From contig JAMYHX010000127.1 of assembly GCA_025529335.1 (NCBI GenBank), forward strand, positions 1-64,000: 64,000 nt of DNA. The letters are read 5' to 3'. The notes under the pieces are model-generated. The model did no database searches. It saw only the letters and a program-made list of their open reading frames with translations, and had not been told where the DNA came from. A program made the translations under genes and the position numbers. The number at the start of each line of letters is the position of its first letter. Positions within the stretch are counted from its first letter, which is position 1. The DNA comes from Rhizopus sp. PT2906. Lineage: Eukaryota > Mucoromycota > Mucoromycetes > Mucorales > Rhizopodaceae. This document shows, one piece after another, positions 46,173-58,481 of this stretch.

Positions 46173-47979
46173 GCATTGTATCTACTTTTAATTGTAATAA
46201 AATCATAATATATATTTCCTTGTTTTTTATTTGGGTAATAACATCAATGTGGTAAGATATATTTTATAAAAGCGTGATTTCCCGTTTATCCTTGTATGAA
46301 AATTACAGTGCTTACTGTCCAAATTGACGGATGAAAGACTCTCAGAATAGAAAAGAATAAAGTACCGCGATCTTTTTATTTTTGGTCGAATATAAGATGT
46401 TTGCTCTTTGACCTTCTAAGCATAGCTCATTGCCGCTTAATTTGAATCATCCTTCATTATTATTATCTTTTATAAACTTTACTGACGCTGATGTTGTAGC
46501 ATAGCTGCAACAATTGCAAGCTAATCAAGAACCTCTGCTTCAAGGCCTTCGTCCAGAGCTCTTTGCTCGTCAAGTTTTGCCTGAAAGTCAGATATGAAGG
46601 TTAGAACATCTATCCAAGTCAGCGTCACATGAAAAAGAGAGAAATACATACCTTCATACAAAGCATGACTTCAAACACTCTAAGCCAGATAAATCTAACA
46701 TCCTACGACCTTGGTATGCGATCCTCTCTAAGTCGCAAAAGGACCCAGTGACTGGCGTCAGCAAACGAGGTTGTTGTTGTTAACACAGTGTATCCAATAC
46801 CATCTGCGAGGCATCTTTTACCCTTATCTTCAGACTCAAAGAACTTGATGCTCCTGGAATTAGATTGACGTATTAGATCAAGATATTTGTATAGCTTGCA
46901 TTGTGGTTATATTTCATTAGATTCCTCAATAAGTCAAAATTGCAAGCTATCAACCTCAAAATTTTCTAGACGCTTGTATCTATAAAAGACTTTGACTTGA
47001 AGAGGGTCAAAATGTTTATTTGTCTAACGGATTAATAAAAAGCCTTACTATTGGAAGTTCATATCATGATATATTGAACTATAGTATTTGAAGGCAAGCG
47101 CACAAGGTATTCTACGAAAGATGTACTTTCGTTCTTGTCACTCTTCAGTGGAGGTATCAGACAGCTGACATAAAAAAAGACTGTCAGTACAAAGCGCATG
47201 TAAAGAATTGCCTTCTTTTCTTCTTCAAAATGTCCAGCGTCGAATCCATTGCTACCTAGCCGGGTCAAGAAATCAGCTGAGCTTTGGCTGAATGCATTTT
47301 GAAGAAATTCAAGAGCAGCTGGTAGACGGCTGACAAACAAACTTGCCTTTCACTCCTCGACATTTGCTTCGTATTTGTGCTTATATGGTTGTAAAACGAC
47401 GAAGAGTCAATAGCTAACAATTACTATTTTATTACAAGTCTGAGAGATTACTGTATCTGACGTCGTCTATTAGCTGAGAATGAATAAATAGAGATTTACG
47501 TAAACACGACAAAGTATCAAAAAATGACCTGCTTATCAGAAAACGACTCTTTAATAATAGTCATGCATATGAAGATGTCTTTAATATTTGCATAAATGCC
47601 CTCACTGTATCTTCACTTGTATGCATATGTTGTCATTATTATCTCTTGGCAAAAGTTCAAGAATAATCCTTTTATGCACTGTCAAATGTCCTTGTTTGAA
47701 TCATGGTGTATTAAAATAAAATGCTGTCCAATAGGAATACAAATGGGTTTCTCAATAACAAAAGACCAAAAGTGGCAAAAGACGATACACAATACCACAC
47801 ACGGATCCCAGGGCAATTTGCACCCATTTTACCATTGACCCAATTTAACACCTTGTAGGTTACACAGTGCTCATTGTCAATGGTAGCACGGGTCAAAGGG
47901 AAAAAAGGGGGAGGGGGGAAGGCCAAAAATTTTTTGCACCCTTTTCTTTTTTTACTGCTATTTTCCGCTTTATTCACAC
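46173..47979. other. Spacer holding a decayed gene and an AT-rich remainder
   Basis: The part 46532-47340 contains minus-strand coding remnants (separate entry). The rest shows no gene. A GGG/GAG-rich tract near 47906-47921 lies about 60 bp upstream of the ATG at 47980. Confidence 0.5.
46532..47340 (-). pseudogene. Decayed minus-strand gene, family not recognised
   Basis: Reading the minus strand downward, protein-like pieces occur in order: MFVSRLPAALEFLQNAFSQS and AGHFEEEKKAILYMRFVL; FDPLQVKVFYRYKRLENFEV; SIKFFESEDKGKRCLADGIG with YTVLTTTTSFADASHWVLLR; DVRFIWLRVFEVMLCMK; and, after a consensus intron (GTATGT...TTTCAG), AKLDEQRALDEGLEAEVLD and a stop. An in-frame TAG (RIPRS-stop) and one or more frame changes between pieces prevent an intact protein. 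The order, length (about 250 residues in total) and surviving intron support a recently broken gene copy. The family is unknown to me. Confidence 0.55.
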
Positions 47980-49782
47980 ATGGAATTACCACAGGTCGAA
48001 TTCATTTCTAAAAGCCAAGACGGTCTTTTGAATACACTCGAGTCCAACCAATCAAACTATGACGGTCTTGTAGTCATTTTCACTGAAAAGAAGGCACTTG
48101 CTGATCTTTTACCTGTTGCTCAAAAGTATATGGATCTCGATAGCACGTTTGGTGATTCTGTTCAGTTACTTGTAACGCACGACGGAAAGCCTGCGGAACG
48201 TATCGTTGTATCTCCTACAGGCACTATCTATAACGACTTTGACGACGTTCGACGCTTCAAGGGTATGTTTTTGCCTTTTTCTTCACTCGCTTAATTGGGT
48301 ACATTAGATGCTGCTTATGCTGCTGGTATCAAGGCTCTCAAGGCAGGCATGCGTCGACCTCTTGTCTGTTTTGCTGATGAACCTAGCTCTTCCTTGGCCT
48401 GGTCCTTTGATGCAGACCAAGACGATTACCAACATTTTGCCGCCGTAACCTTGATGGGTCTGTTCGAATCCACATTTGAACCTGTGGATGTCCGTCAACA
48501 TGCTGCTCGCACTAAGAAAAATGTCAAAACGTTTGAATCCCTTGGATTTGTTGCTGATGTGGATGCTGAGACAGTCAAGACGATCAAGGCCTGTGAAATG
48601 GGTCGTCGTGTGGCAAAGGATATTGGTAACCCGGACCCAGAGATCATGTCACCCATCCATATCACAGAGTACATTCAAGAACAATTCAAGGATGTAGATA
48701 ACATCAAGCTGACAATCATTGACGATATTGATGTCATCAAAAAGGAATATCCTTTGGCTCATGCTGTCACCCGTGCTTCATTGGCTGTGCCTCGTCATCA
48801 TCCTCGTTTTATTCTCTTCGAATACTCTTCTCCTGATCAATCTCAAGTGAAAGAAAAGTAATATTGAAGATATTGTTGAATCCTAAGACTAATGATTGTT
48901 GTTGTAGTCTTTACTTTGTGGGTAAAGGTGTGACATATGACACAGGTGGAGCTGATATCAAGTGCAGTGGACATATGAGAGACATGTCTCGTGATAAATG
49001 TGGTGCTGCGGCCGTTGCTGGATTCTTCAAGACAGTCTCTCTGTTGGCTCCTACCAAGGTCAATGTGACAGGAGGCCTTGCTTTAGTGAGAAACTCGGTT
49101 GGTCCTGATATGTATGTGAGCGATGAAATCATTGTTGCTCGCAGTGGCAAACGAGGTAAACAAAAAAAGAAAAGGAAAGAAAAAAGAGAAAAGGGGGATA
49201 CTGATTATTTTCATAGTCATGGTTGGTAACACAGATGCTGAAGGTCGTATGGTGATGACAGATTTGCTGTGTCAGTTTAAGGAAAAAGTCCTTGAGCACA
49301 AGCAAGCCAATACCCCCTCTTCTGCCGCACCTTCTTTCCTCTTCACCTGTGCCACACTCACTGGTCATGCTATTCGCGCCTATGGTGGTTATGGTATCAC
49401 ACTCGACAACGGATTTGCTCGTAAGCACAAGATTAGTAAGCGAATCTATAACGCGGGACATATTTTGGGCGATCCTTTTGAAATCTCCACCTTACGTCGT
49501 GAAGATGTCGAGTGTGTCAAGGGAGGTCGATCCAGTGAGGACCTTGTGTCTGCAAACGACTTACCTAGCACAATGACTAGCCGTGGCCATCAGTACCCCG
49601 CTGGTTTCATGCTGCAGGCTTCTGGATTAGATCAGTACGGATTAGATAACAAAGAGTTGTCTATAGGTTACACTCATTTGGACGTCGCTGGCTCTGCAGA
49701 ACTCCTTGCCGGCGAGGGCTGGAGTATACCTCGTGTTACTGGCTCTCCTGTTGTAGCACTTACTGGTGCTTTCCTTTTCTAA
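47980..49782 (+). CDS. M17 leucyl aminopeptidase (NPEPL1-like)
   Basis: Four coding exons or more, starting MELPQVEFISKSQDGL and ending VVALTGAFLF. The C-terminal M17 catalytic domain shows GKGVTYDTGGADIKCSG (metal-binding Lys and Asp), MSRDKCGAAAVAGFF, GLALVRNSVGPDM and the signature GNTDAEGRMVMTDLL (metal-binding Asp and Glu, catalytic Arg). The N-terminal part (ADLLPVAQKYMDLD...) matches the NPEPL1-type rather than the bacterial PepA type. A small intron separates VAR SGKR from VMVGNTDAEGR. The enzyme releases N-terminal residues from peptides with two metal ions. Normal length (about 520 residues). Confidence 0.9.
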
Positions 49783-49820
49783 AACTTTTTGTGAATATTG
49801 CAAATAAACACTCTTTTTTT

Positions 49821-50877
49821 TTATTGTTCAAAGTATTTTTTATGCTCAGGAACAGGGGTTAATAGAGTATCTTCTTCAATAGCCTTGACTAGGTTATCAA
49901 GAACCAGTTTTTCCATCTTGTACTGGCTTTCGTTGGTATAGGTGCCAATATGGGGTAACAAGACACAGCGGGGGTGAGACAATAGGCCAGGATGAACGAC
50001 AGGTTCGTTCTCAAAGACGTCAAGACCAGCCGAGAGGACCTGACCACGCTCAAGTGCTCCAACGAGAGCTGCTTCATTAATGATTTTACCTCTTGCTGTA
50101 TTGACAATGATCACACCTCGCTTCATCAAGGCAAACTCTCGATAATTGAGCAAATGTGTTGTCTCGGCTGTATGTGGGCAATTAACAGAGATGATATCAG
50201 ACGTCTTTAGCAACGTTTCAAAGTCAACATAGACTAAATTATACTTTTCTTCCACTAAAAAGGGGGAAAAGAGTAAGACACCCTGTCAGATTCCTTTCAA
50301 ATCATTTACCTTCTTTGGGTAATTGATGACGATTATAGTATTGTATCTTCTTCAGGTCAAACCCAGACATGCGTTTAGCCAGAGTTCTACCAATACCTCC
50401 TGCTCCGATAATACCGAGCACCTTATCTTGTACATCTGTTCCCATGAGTAATCCACTTCTGAACCTTCCAGCACGTAAGTTATCACTAGCAGCAATCAAG
50501 TTACGACAGCACGCCAAGATTAAGGAAACAGCAATATCTGCCGTTCCATCATCTACAGCTACAGGTGTATGCGATACTCGGATCTGACGCTGGTCACAAG
50601 CGTGTACATCAATCGTGTCGTAACCAGCACCACAGTAAACGATATACTTTAATCCTTTGGGCAGCTGCGAAACAAGATCTGCATCAAATGGGCCCACGAC
50701 AGACATCGACTCGGGCGAACGATAGATAATTGACACGTCTTTGTATTTGTCTGCACAGTCCTGAATAAACTCTTGACGAGATCGAGAGGTGTAGTACGCA
50801 ATCGAGTACTTTTTTTGAAGTTGCTCAAAGATATCCGTCGCGAACTCGATACAGCCAACAATCAATACTTGAACCAT
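49821..50877 (-). CDS. D-2-hydroxyacid dehydrogenase (glyoxylate/hydroxypyruvate reductase type)
   Basis: Two exons on the minus strand encode about 335 residues starting MVQVLIVGCIEFATDI and ending PEHKKYFEQ. The NAD(P)-binding Rossmann motif is GIIGAGGIGRTLAKRM; the catalytic residues are visible: Arg in VNTARGKIIN, Glu in LDVFENEPVV and His in LLPHIGT. YCGAGYDTIDV and VADIAVSLILACCR-type segments complete the substrate domain. The likely substrate is glyoxylate or hydroxypyruvate, but not proven from sequence. Its stop is 38 bp from that of the convergent M17 gene. Confidence 0.92.
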
Positions 50878-51192
50878 GAGAAAAGGAAGAAAAAAAAAGT
50901 AAAGAGGTTAGCTATTTTAAATTCCCGTTTTTATACCATCCCTTTTCCCGCCAGAGATGCATAAAAATTCTTCCGTAATTGTTTATTATTCTAAACCATT
51001 CCTTTTGCAGTACGAGGATAAATCTTTAGATCAAACCTGTCAAACTCATAGCAACTAAGCGCGTCGAATCCAACATCATATACAATAAGTGACCACTCAA
51101 AGAATGCATAGATGGTATAGGCTTAAATAGAACCATTAACACACACGTACACACACACACACACACACATAGAGTCTGTTCTTCCTGTTTTT
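50878..51192. other. Spacer with a (CA)n tract at 51148-51169
   Basis: Upstream region of the dehydrogenase and downstream region of the PGAP2-like gene (both on the minus strand). It carries an A-run (50891-50900) and a CA microsatellite. No gene seen. Confidence 0.6.
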
Positions 51193-51738
51193 TTATATCT
51201 TACCTCCAGGTACTTGATGTACCTTGTGTTGAATAAAGAAATAGACCATAGGCACCAACGTTCCAAAGAACGCAATGACCAACAGACGACGTCGCTTGAG
51301 TCCTACTGGATCTTGTGAAGCTGTAGCCAGGACACTCAGCATCCAAGGCAAAGTACAGAGTACGTAGATAATCATGGCCACATCGTGAGTTGAATGGTCA
51401 TCTGTGGATGTGATATAGACCCATCCACCACAAGACACGGTCCTGATAAGACCAACAATAAGCAAGAACTTGTTCTGGCTCAGCAAGTACCATAAAAAGA
51501 CAAGAGCTAATCGTGGACCCGAAGTAAGCGCGATAAATATCTGAAAGATGGCTCGTGCTGGGTATCTATCGCCTGTTGTCGCGCTCACACTTGGAATCCA
51601 TTCCTAGTGTCTTTTTTTTAAACGTGCAGTTCACAAATAGTGAATGAAAACTTACGTCAGGATATCCAAAGTATTCGTTTTGTACAATCTTTTCGTAATG
51701 TGTGTAGCAACCTACGATGAGTGCTAGAGCGAATGCGA
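51193..51738 (-). CDS. PGAP2/FRAG1-type (FRAG1/DRAM/Sfk1) membrane protein, 5' end unresolved
   Basis: Two confident minus-strand exons join across an intron at FGYPD|EWIPSVSATTGDRYPARAIF. The segment THYEKIVQNEYFGYPD and IPSVSATTGDRYPARAIFQI is diagnostic for the FRAG1/PGAP2/Cwh43-N family, and helices follow: PRLALVFLWYLLS, FLLIVGLIRTVSCGG, VAMIIYVLCTLPWML and LLVIAFFGTLVPMVYFF. Such proteins remodel GPI anchors in Golgi or ER membranes, or act at the plasma membrane (Sfk1). The N-terminal exon(s) lie upstream (51739-52250) but the start could not be fixed; a stretch reading HHRIKIPVFGYRQ near 52025-52068 is a candidate. Confidence 0.82.
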
Positions 51739-52250
51739 CTGAAAAAAAAAAATAGAAAATAAGTTGAAGGAAGAGAGAGAGAGAGCAATTAGGAAAGGCT
51801 TCATATTTCTTTACTGTAAGCACAAGTTGTATGTGAATAAGCAATGTATTTAGCTGAAATCTATAAATACAGTCAACACTTTTTTTGGTTTTACTTTTTG
51901 AAAAAGAACAATGACCTGAACTCCAGATAAAGTCATGTATAAAAAAGGAAAGGATAAAGAAAGAGAGAGAGAGAGAGAAAAGGTGCCTTTTTTTCTCTAT
52001 TTCTCTTTCAATTCGCTTCAAACAATTTGCCGATATCCGAACACCGGTATTTTAATTCTATGGTGATCATTATAAACTATCCTGTTTACAGTAACTGTAA
52101 TCAGATCTGTGTCGTATTTGTGTCTGTAGACATATATGGAGAGAAAGTGAGAAAAAGAAACAAGGATGATTACAAAGAATAGAAAGATTAGACTAAGGAA
52201 AGTAACCTGTGTGCGTGTGTGTGAGTTCACACTGAGCTGTCATTGTGACT
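51739..52250 (-). other. Probable N-terminal exon(s) and introns of the PGAP2-like gene
   Basis: Minus-strand open stretches around 52030-52230 contain a hydrophobic FLSLIFLFFVIILVSFSHFL followed by HHRIKIPVFGYRQ. A strong polypyrimidine tract and CAG acceptor at about 51750-51739 lead into the next exon, which must be entered in phase 1; no upstream donor in the right phase was found. The first exon is therefore tentative. Confidence 0.3.
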
Positions 52251-52941
52251 GTCTATGACTCTCATCTCTCCATCATTTGTATAATGCGCAATAGGACTTA
52301 AGGATTGTTAAAAGGATATGCAAGAGTCAAAAAAAAGGGGGAAGGAAGTGAATTGAGTTTTACTCATTGTATTAAAATACAACAAACTATTACTGTAGTA
52401 AAAATCTCCAAGGCATTGTTTATAAGACTGGAGTGGTATTCTATAAACAAACTGTAAACCATTAGTTCTCTCTCTCTCTTAAAGTAGCTGCTCCCTTTCT
52501 GTCTCCTTTTCTGCAGAACAATGCATAATAAATGCAGAAAATTGAAAAGCTTCGATGATTAAAATGAAAACATTAGACTGAACACAAAAGAGTACTTTAC
52601 CCATCATTAGCCATCATTAAACACACAATGATAATGAAAAGATATCCAATGCCTGCGAGTCAAATTAAAGTTTATGCATGCATGAGACCCTTTTTTACTT
52701 TAGATGGTAATAATTCACCAAAAAATGATTCGATATTTCAATGCCACGGATAAATCGATTGATCCGAGCTATCTTCAAGATGATTTGTTTAGGAACAAGG
52801 GCCAATGAGTATTTATTCCATGAATACAACCAATAGATCTACTTGTAATGGATAACAAATTCTGACTTTAAATACAAGATGATCTCTTCATCTTTCCCTT
52901 TTTTTCTTTCTTTTTTTATTATTATTAATATTATTTAAACC
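52251..52941. other. Spacer (upstream of indoleamine 2,3-dioxygenase)
   Basis: AT-rich, no gene recognised. T-rich and ATT-rich tracts directly precede the ATG at 52942. Probably contains promoters for the divergent PGAP2-like and dioxygenase genes. Confidence 0.55.
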
Positions 52942-54756
52942 ATGACACTGACAATGCGTCCATTGGAAGACTATGACATCTCTCCTGTCACTGGTTTTCT
53001 ACCATCAAAACCTCCATTAAAGCGTCTGACAAATGAGTACTTTGCCCCCTGGGAGAACATGATGGACAACTTTAACGGCTTATTATTGGCTGGAAGATTA
53101 CGTGAAAAGATACAGGAGGTACAGTAAAAAGATGACAGTTTGAAGAGAAAATTAACCTTATTATAGTTACCTCTACTTGATGCCAATAGATTAGGATCTA
53201 TAGAAGAATATAGACGTGCATTTCTCATTCTCTGTCTTTTGTCTCACGCCTATGTTTGGGGAAAGCTTGAGCTTGCATCAGAGGTACACAGGATCAAGAA
53301 AAAATGGAAATAATGTTGTAATAATCTAATGTATTTTTCTCACGCTAGACACTTCCATCACAACTGGCTGTTCCATGGACAAAAATTGCTGACCATCTGG
53401 GCTTGTGTCCTGTGGTATGTCATGCTGCAGTAGCATTATGGAACTACCGTTTACTTGATGAAGATGGCCCAATTGACTTGAGGTAACATTGAATTTTATA
53501 AAGCTTTTTTTTTCAACTAACAGATGATCCGTAGTAACCTGGCAATCATGGGCACTTATTCTGGTTCACTTGATGAAGCATGGTTCTACCTTGTGACAAC
53601 CTCTATAGAAAGTGCAGGCGCACCCTGTATATCTCAAATCATGGCAGCCATCGATAACATCCAAGACGGCAACTATACTGGTCTTAAAGCCAACCTTGAA
53701 ACGATCCGTGATTCTATTGCTGAAATGACACATGTTCTCACACGCATGTACGAAAAATGTGATCCCTATGTCTTTTATTGGAAAATCCGACCTTACCTAG
53801 CAGGCTGGGAAAATATGGCCGAAGCAGGGTTACCTCTTGGTTTGATTTATGAAGGGGTTGATCTGTGGTCAGAACAAACGGACGAGTATGCCGACATGTC
53901 ACATCTTGATAGTGCACAACGCTTATTGCGCCAGTACAGACGATACGCTGGTGGAAGTGCTGCGCAAAGCAGCTTGATTGCTGCGCTCGATGTAGCCTTT
54001 GGTGTTGAGCATCATCGCACTGGAGAGAAGCCAACAGTGATTAAGCCCTCGGAACTGCCTGCTGACCGATATACCAAATTACCTGCACCCAATCCTGCAG
54101 ACGAACTGAATGGCTCGGCAGAAACACCACGTACACCTCCACAGTTCAAGCGAACGAACCACAACGCCTTCTTGAGAGCCATGCGCAAGTACATGCCAAG
54201 ATCTCATCGTGAATTTTTAGAAGACCTAGAGGTCGCTGCCAACATCCGTCCCTTCATGCTTCAGCTCGAGGAACAGCATAGACAAGGCGCAATTACAGAA
54301 GAAGAGATTGAATTAGTTGAAGTGTATAACCAATGTCTACATCAACTCAAACTGTTCCGTGACAAACACGTTCAAATTGTCACTCTCTATATCGTCAACC
54401 AGGCACGTAAGGGCCCTAATATTCCTCATGGTGGATTCGCCATTCAACAAAAAAAGACAGAAAAGACACATTCATCACAACACAACGACCTTTATCCACA
54501 AACACAACTCGAGACAGCACCTGGTATCAAGAAGGACTCTAAAACCGAAAAAGTCACTCAGATGTTTCCTCAACTGGGACTTGCTCGTACTATAAGCTCT
54601 GATTCCAAAGTGGTTCGTGGTACGGGTGGAACAAACGTAATGCCATTCTTGAAGCAATCTCGGGATGAAACGAATGATATGAAGATTCAGTTGAAAGAAA
54701 CTTCAACAAAGGAAGCCTCAAAACAATCTTGGTCAGAATGGTTTCTTGGCCGATAA
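52942..54756 (+). CDS. BNA2: Indoleamine 2,3-dioxygenase (Bna2 type)
   Basis: Four exons starting MTLTMRPLEDYDISPVTGFLP. Exon junctions give GKLELASETLPSQLAVPW and, using the acceptor at CGTAG, IDLSNLAIMGTYSGSLDEAWF, a family landmark. Further landmarks: YWKIRPYLAGWENM, YAGGSAAQSSLIAALD (the heme-pocket serine region), RKYMPRSHREFLEDLE, and FRDKHVQIVTLYI, which holds the proximal heme-ligand His. Catalyses the first step of the kynurenine route (tryptophan to N-formylkynurenine), leading to NAD. A Ser/Lys-rich tail of about 110 residues ends SWSEWFLGR and is longer than in animal IDO. Confidence 0.95.
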
Positions 54757-54813
54757 ATCAAAAATATATTCTCTCCTTATTTATTAAATTTATTTACATT
54801 ATGTGTATGTGCA

Positions 54814-56142
54814 TTATCCAAAATGATAAGAGACTGTATGTTGATTTGTATTCACTTCATCTAATGCTGCTGCCATCTTTCTAATATTACTGTTGCTAGC
54901 CATAGGGCTTAGTTCTATTTTGGATATTTCGTCCAGATATGGATCAGGTCCTCTCTGCTGAGCCTGCTCATTTAGCATAATTTTGAGTTTTGTGTACTTG
55001 CCAACATCGTGTCTAGAGTTGGTGGCAATGTACAAGTCTAATATTTGTTGCGTCACATCTATTCAAAGTCAATCTCCATGAACTACATATATATATATTC
55101 ATCATTACCTTCAATATCATCCATACGTGACAGAAAGTACTGATCCCATGGCCTGTCTTTAATCAACTTTTCGACTGTGTTGTCTTGATCTTTTAAAAAG
55201 AGGGTTGCCAAATAAATACATCCGGCTGCAATGGTATGTGGAGGGTATTCGATACAGAGAGACGTTTTATAACTATGAAAAATGAGTCACCCTTTCTTTT
55301 TAAACATGTTCTTATTACCTGTCCACTGCAATCCCATAAGCTTTTTCTGCCAACTGTTTATCTTTTAAAGAAGGCTCCATCTCTATACTTTTATAAATAC
55401 CTTTTCTTCTTTGAATTGTGATGTATTTACCTTTTAACCATTTTGCAAACTTGATCACATACTCGTACGGATGCCGTAATTGAAAATTAAAGCACGCTGT
55501 TTCCAATACCAGTTTTTCATAACTGATAATCCTCCTCTTACGATCCTCAGCGATCTATTGATATAAATGTCAATAAAGTGTAATGTATGTTTATATGGCT
55601 ATATTTACATGTTCTGGATCCAATTCCTTGCTGTCTGGGTATTTAACACTGTGAACAGCTACAAAGATATCTTTTAATTTTTTAATTGTTTCTTCTATTT
55701 TTGAGGCTACAAATAGACATGTCACGCTGATATCCTTGTGTTTTTATGTTCAGTTAATACAGTATCATCTAATTTCTCTTGTTTTCTTACTTGTGGCGAG
55801 TAGTCTTTGATGGAATAATAGAGATAAAATCGATGATACAGAGCTTGCGATGTACTAATAGTCTTTTGTGGGCTAGAGTATATATAAAGTTAGCTGTCTC
55901 TGCTCATGTATTTGCTTATTTAGTATTTACAATCCGAGTTTTCTTCCAACGTCTTGCATAAATTTACAGCTAGAGTATCGAGCCGTTGTTTCTTTGGATG
56001 CCAGTGGTCCAAGCTTCTTTACACTATTTAATGTTGCAATCTGTTTCTTGGTGTAATAAGGTCGATAATGTCGTTTAAATGAGGAACCTGTGGTGATGGC
56101 TGCAGAGATGTTTGTTGGTGTCGACGGTGATTTTTCTGCCAT
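54814..56142 (-). CDS. CTK2: Cyclin of the CTD-kinase type (Ctk2/cyclin K-like)
   Basis: A minus-strand gene with about seven exons. It begins MAEKSPSTPTNISAA, then HYRPYYTKKQIATLNSVKKL. The first cyclin fold contains SSCKFMQDVGRKLG, the tract YHRFYLYYS, and ATSCLFVASKIEETIKKL; the second has ISYEKLVLETACFNFQLRHP (the ETxCFxFxxxHPY motif of transcription cyclins), AEKAYGIAVD and HTIAAGCIYLATLF. The C-terminus is helical and ends TNQHTVSYHFG. Ctk2-type cyclins pair with a kinase that phosphorylates Ser2 of the RNA polymerase II tail. The stop is 57 bp from that of the convergent dioxygenase gene. Confidence 0.85.
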
Positions 56143-56632
56143 TGAACTAGAAAAATAGAGAGCGAAAAAGAAAAAAAAATGGGCAAAAAAGGGCAAGAGT
56201 GGATATTTGGACTGCTCTTTTCGTAATTACACATTGACATTTATAATGCCGAAGCGTATATGGTGTTAATACAATCATATATACACTTGGTCACGAAATA
56301 AGGAGGGGAAGTAAACTGATGTCGAAATGAGATATAATGGTAGTAAGTTATCTTTTTTTTAGAATAAGAAATATAGTGTTGAATATAGAAAGCGCTCCTG
56401 CGTTGCAACTGATGTGTAAAGAGCTTTTTCAAACTGGTTGCATGGTTTTCTACTAGAGACAATGTATGGCTAAAAAGTAGATCAAATCTACAAGGTAATC
56501 ATACAATCCTGAACTCTTATATTCTAGCAATGCACTGTATCACAAAGAGGATAAATCTCGTGTGCTCAAATATGTTTATTGATTTATTTTGCACAACACC
56601 TTTTTCTTTCTTTTCTCTTTTTCAAGCGAAAC
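56143..56632. other. Divergent spacer, Ctk2-like / P450 number 2
   Basis: 490 bp between divergent starts, with T-tracts near 56350 and ahead of 56633. No gene seen. Confidence 0.55.
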
Positions 56633-58481
56633 ATGGATACTTACATTATGAACAAAGAGCATCAGAAGGCTCTAGCAGCTTCCGGAATAGCCTTGGCTCT
56701 TACCATCTATCTGATCAAACGAGTATCAGACAAAAAGAATAAGACTTATAAAGAGATACCTTATCCAGCTGGATCGACTAATTGGCCTATATTCGGTAAT
56801 CATCTACTTTCTACTTAAAAATTGCATCTCTTTTTCTTACATCTTTGATATTAGGTCATATGTTATCTCTTGGTAGTACCCCTGTTATGCAGTTCAAAAA
56901 ATGGCATGAGGAAACAGGACCGATATACAAAGTTCGTATGGGTAAGCAAACATGGGTTATGATTAGTGACCCTTATCTGGCGCACGAAATCTTTGTCAAG
57001 AACGGTGCCAACACATCTTCAAGACCCTATCACAGGTTCAATTCTGATATTTATGCAAGGAACAGTAGGTATGATTATCTAGCAAAAAAAGGAGATATCC
57101 ATGATACTAAGCCACATCACACATAGAGGCGTTGTATTCACGCAGTACACTCCAGAATGGAAGAACAACAGAAAGATGGGTAATATATATTCTATGCTCT
57201 AAAAAACCTTCATCCTCATTTACCTCTCTCTCTTTTTTTTATATAAGCCGCGTCACTTCTTGCCCCAGCGTCAGTTGACAAATTTAGCGGCTTAATAGAG
57301 TACGAATTTGGTTGCTTGATGGATCGATTGAAAAAAGTGGCCAAAGAAGGAATAGCTATCAATCCCTTCAGAGAGCTACAGCTCACTGGGTTGAATATTA
57401 TCTTGACCGTGCTCGTGGGTACTCGTTATGATCATATAAACAATCCATTTGCATCTGAGCTCAATAAGCTTATTGATCAAGGTATGGTATATTCTGGTGC
57501 AACTGGTGATTTGGCATCGCTCGTTCCTAGTCTAGCATGGATTGGTACCCTTTTCGGATTAGACAAGAAGATGACACACTTTATCAAACAAAGGTGTGAC
57601 CCTTTCTATGACAAGCTCATCCAAGACGCGCTTGAGCGAGATGTTGACTCTCTTGCGAAATCATTAAACAAGATGAAGGAAGAAGGACTGATTAGTGGAG
57701 ACGATATGCATGTGCTTATAAGTAATATTCCTCAGTGTCTATACTTTCTGTGACTTATACTTTTATTATGTAGCTGACCTTATCGCCGCCGGATCAGATA
57801 CAGTCTCTGTCACCCTTTACTGGACCTTGGCCATTCTTGCCCTTCAGCCTAATGTTCAGGCTAAGATCATACAAGAGCTTGACGCTTGGAAGGCCGATCA
57901 TGTGCCTGGGGCTATTCCCAGTTTCCATCAGGACCGTGAAGCGTTCCCATACACTATCTGCGTGCAAAAGGAAATGATCAGATACCGTCCGGCCACGAGT
58001 TACGGGATCCCTCATGTGGCATCGGAGGATATCGTGGCTGGTGGTTATCTTATACCCAAGGGCGCCGTTCTTATTAGTTCCATGAACGCCATGCACATGA
58101 ATGAAAACATCTATGAGAACGCTAACTCTTTCGATCCTGAACGATTCAAAAACAACACAAGCAGAATGGCAGCATCTGCTAATTCCAAGGTTGATGACCG
58201 AGATGTTTTTGCATTTGGATGGGGAAGGCGTATGTGTCTTGGCATTCATTTGGTAAGTTCCTTCTCTCCATTGTATTATATTGTGCGCTTATGATTTTGT
58301 CTTTATACAGGCCGAGTTGGAGTTGTTTAGCTTTTACGTTCGATTCTTTTCCGAATTCACCATCGAGCCCGAGCTTGATGCTCAAGGTAATCCTGTGCCG
58401 ATTAATATCGAAGGATTTGTGGATGAAGGGGTTGTCAACAAGCCACTTCCGTACAAGGTTCGCTTTGTGCCTAGATCATAA
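56633..58481 (+). CDS. Cytochrome P450 (paralogue 2)
   Basis: Starts MDTYIMNKEHQKALAASG with an N-terminal membrane anchor (IALALTIYLI) and hinge EIPYPAGSTNWPIFG. Motifs: I-helix AAGSDTVSVTLYW, ExxR in KEMIRYRP, PERF in DPERFKNNTSRM, and heme loop FGWGRRMCLG with the cysteine ligand. The exon structure matches paralogue 1: introns after IF/G, after ARNSR, before ASLLAPASV, before DLIAAGSD, and an additional one between GIHL and AELELFSFY. The I-helix Thr/Ser pair is intact here, unlike paralogue 1. Protein length is about 520 residues. Substrate not determined. Confidence 0.93.

Noticed and set aside
47596..47992. Open frames on both strands upstream of the M17 gene
   Set aside because: Composition is not protein-like and the stretch is best explained as promoter DNA.
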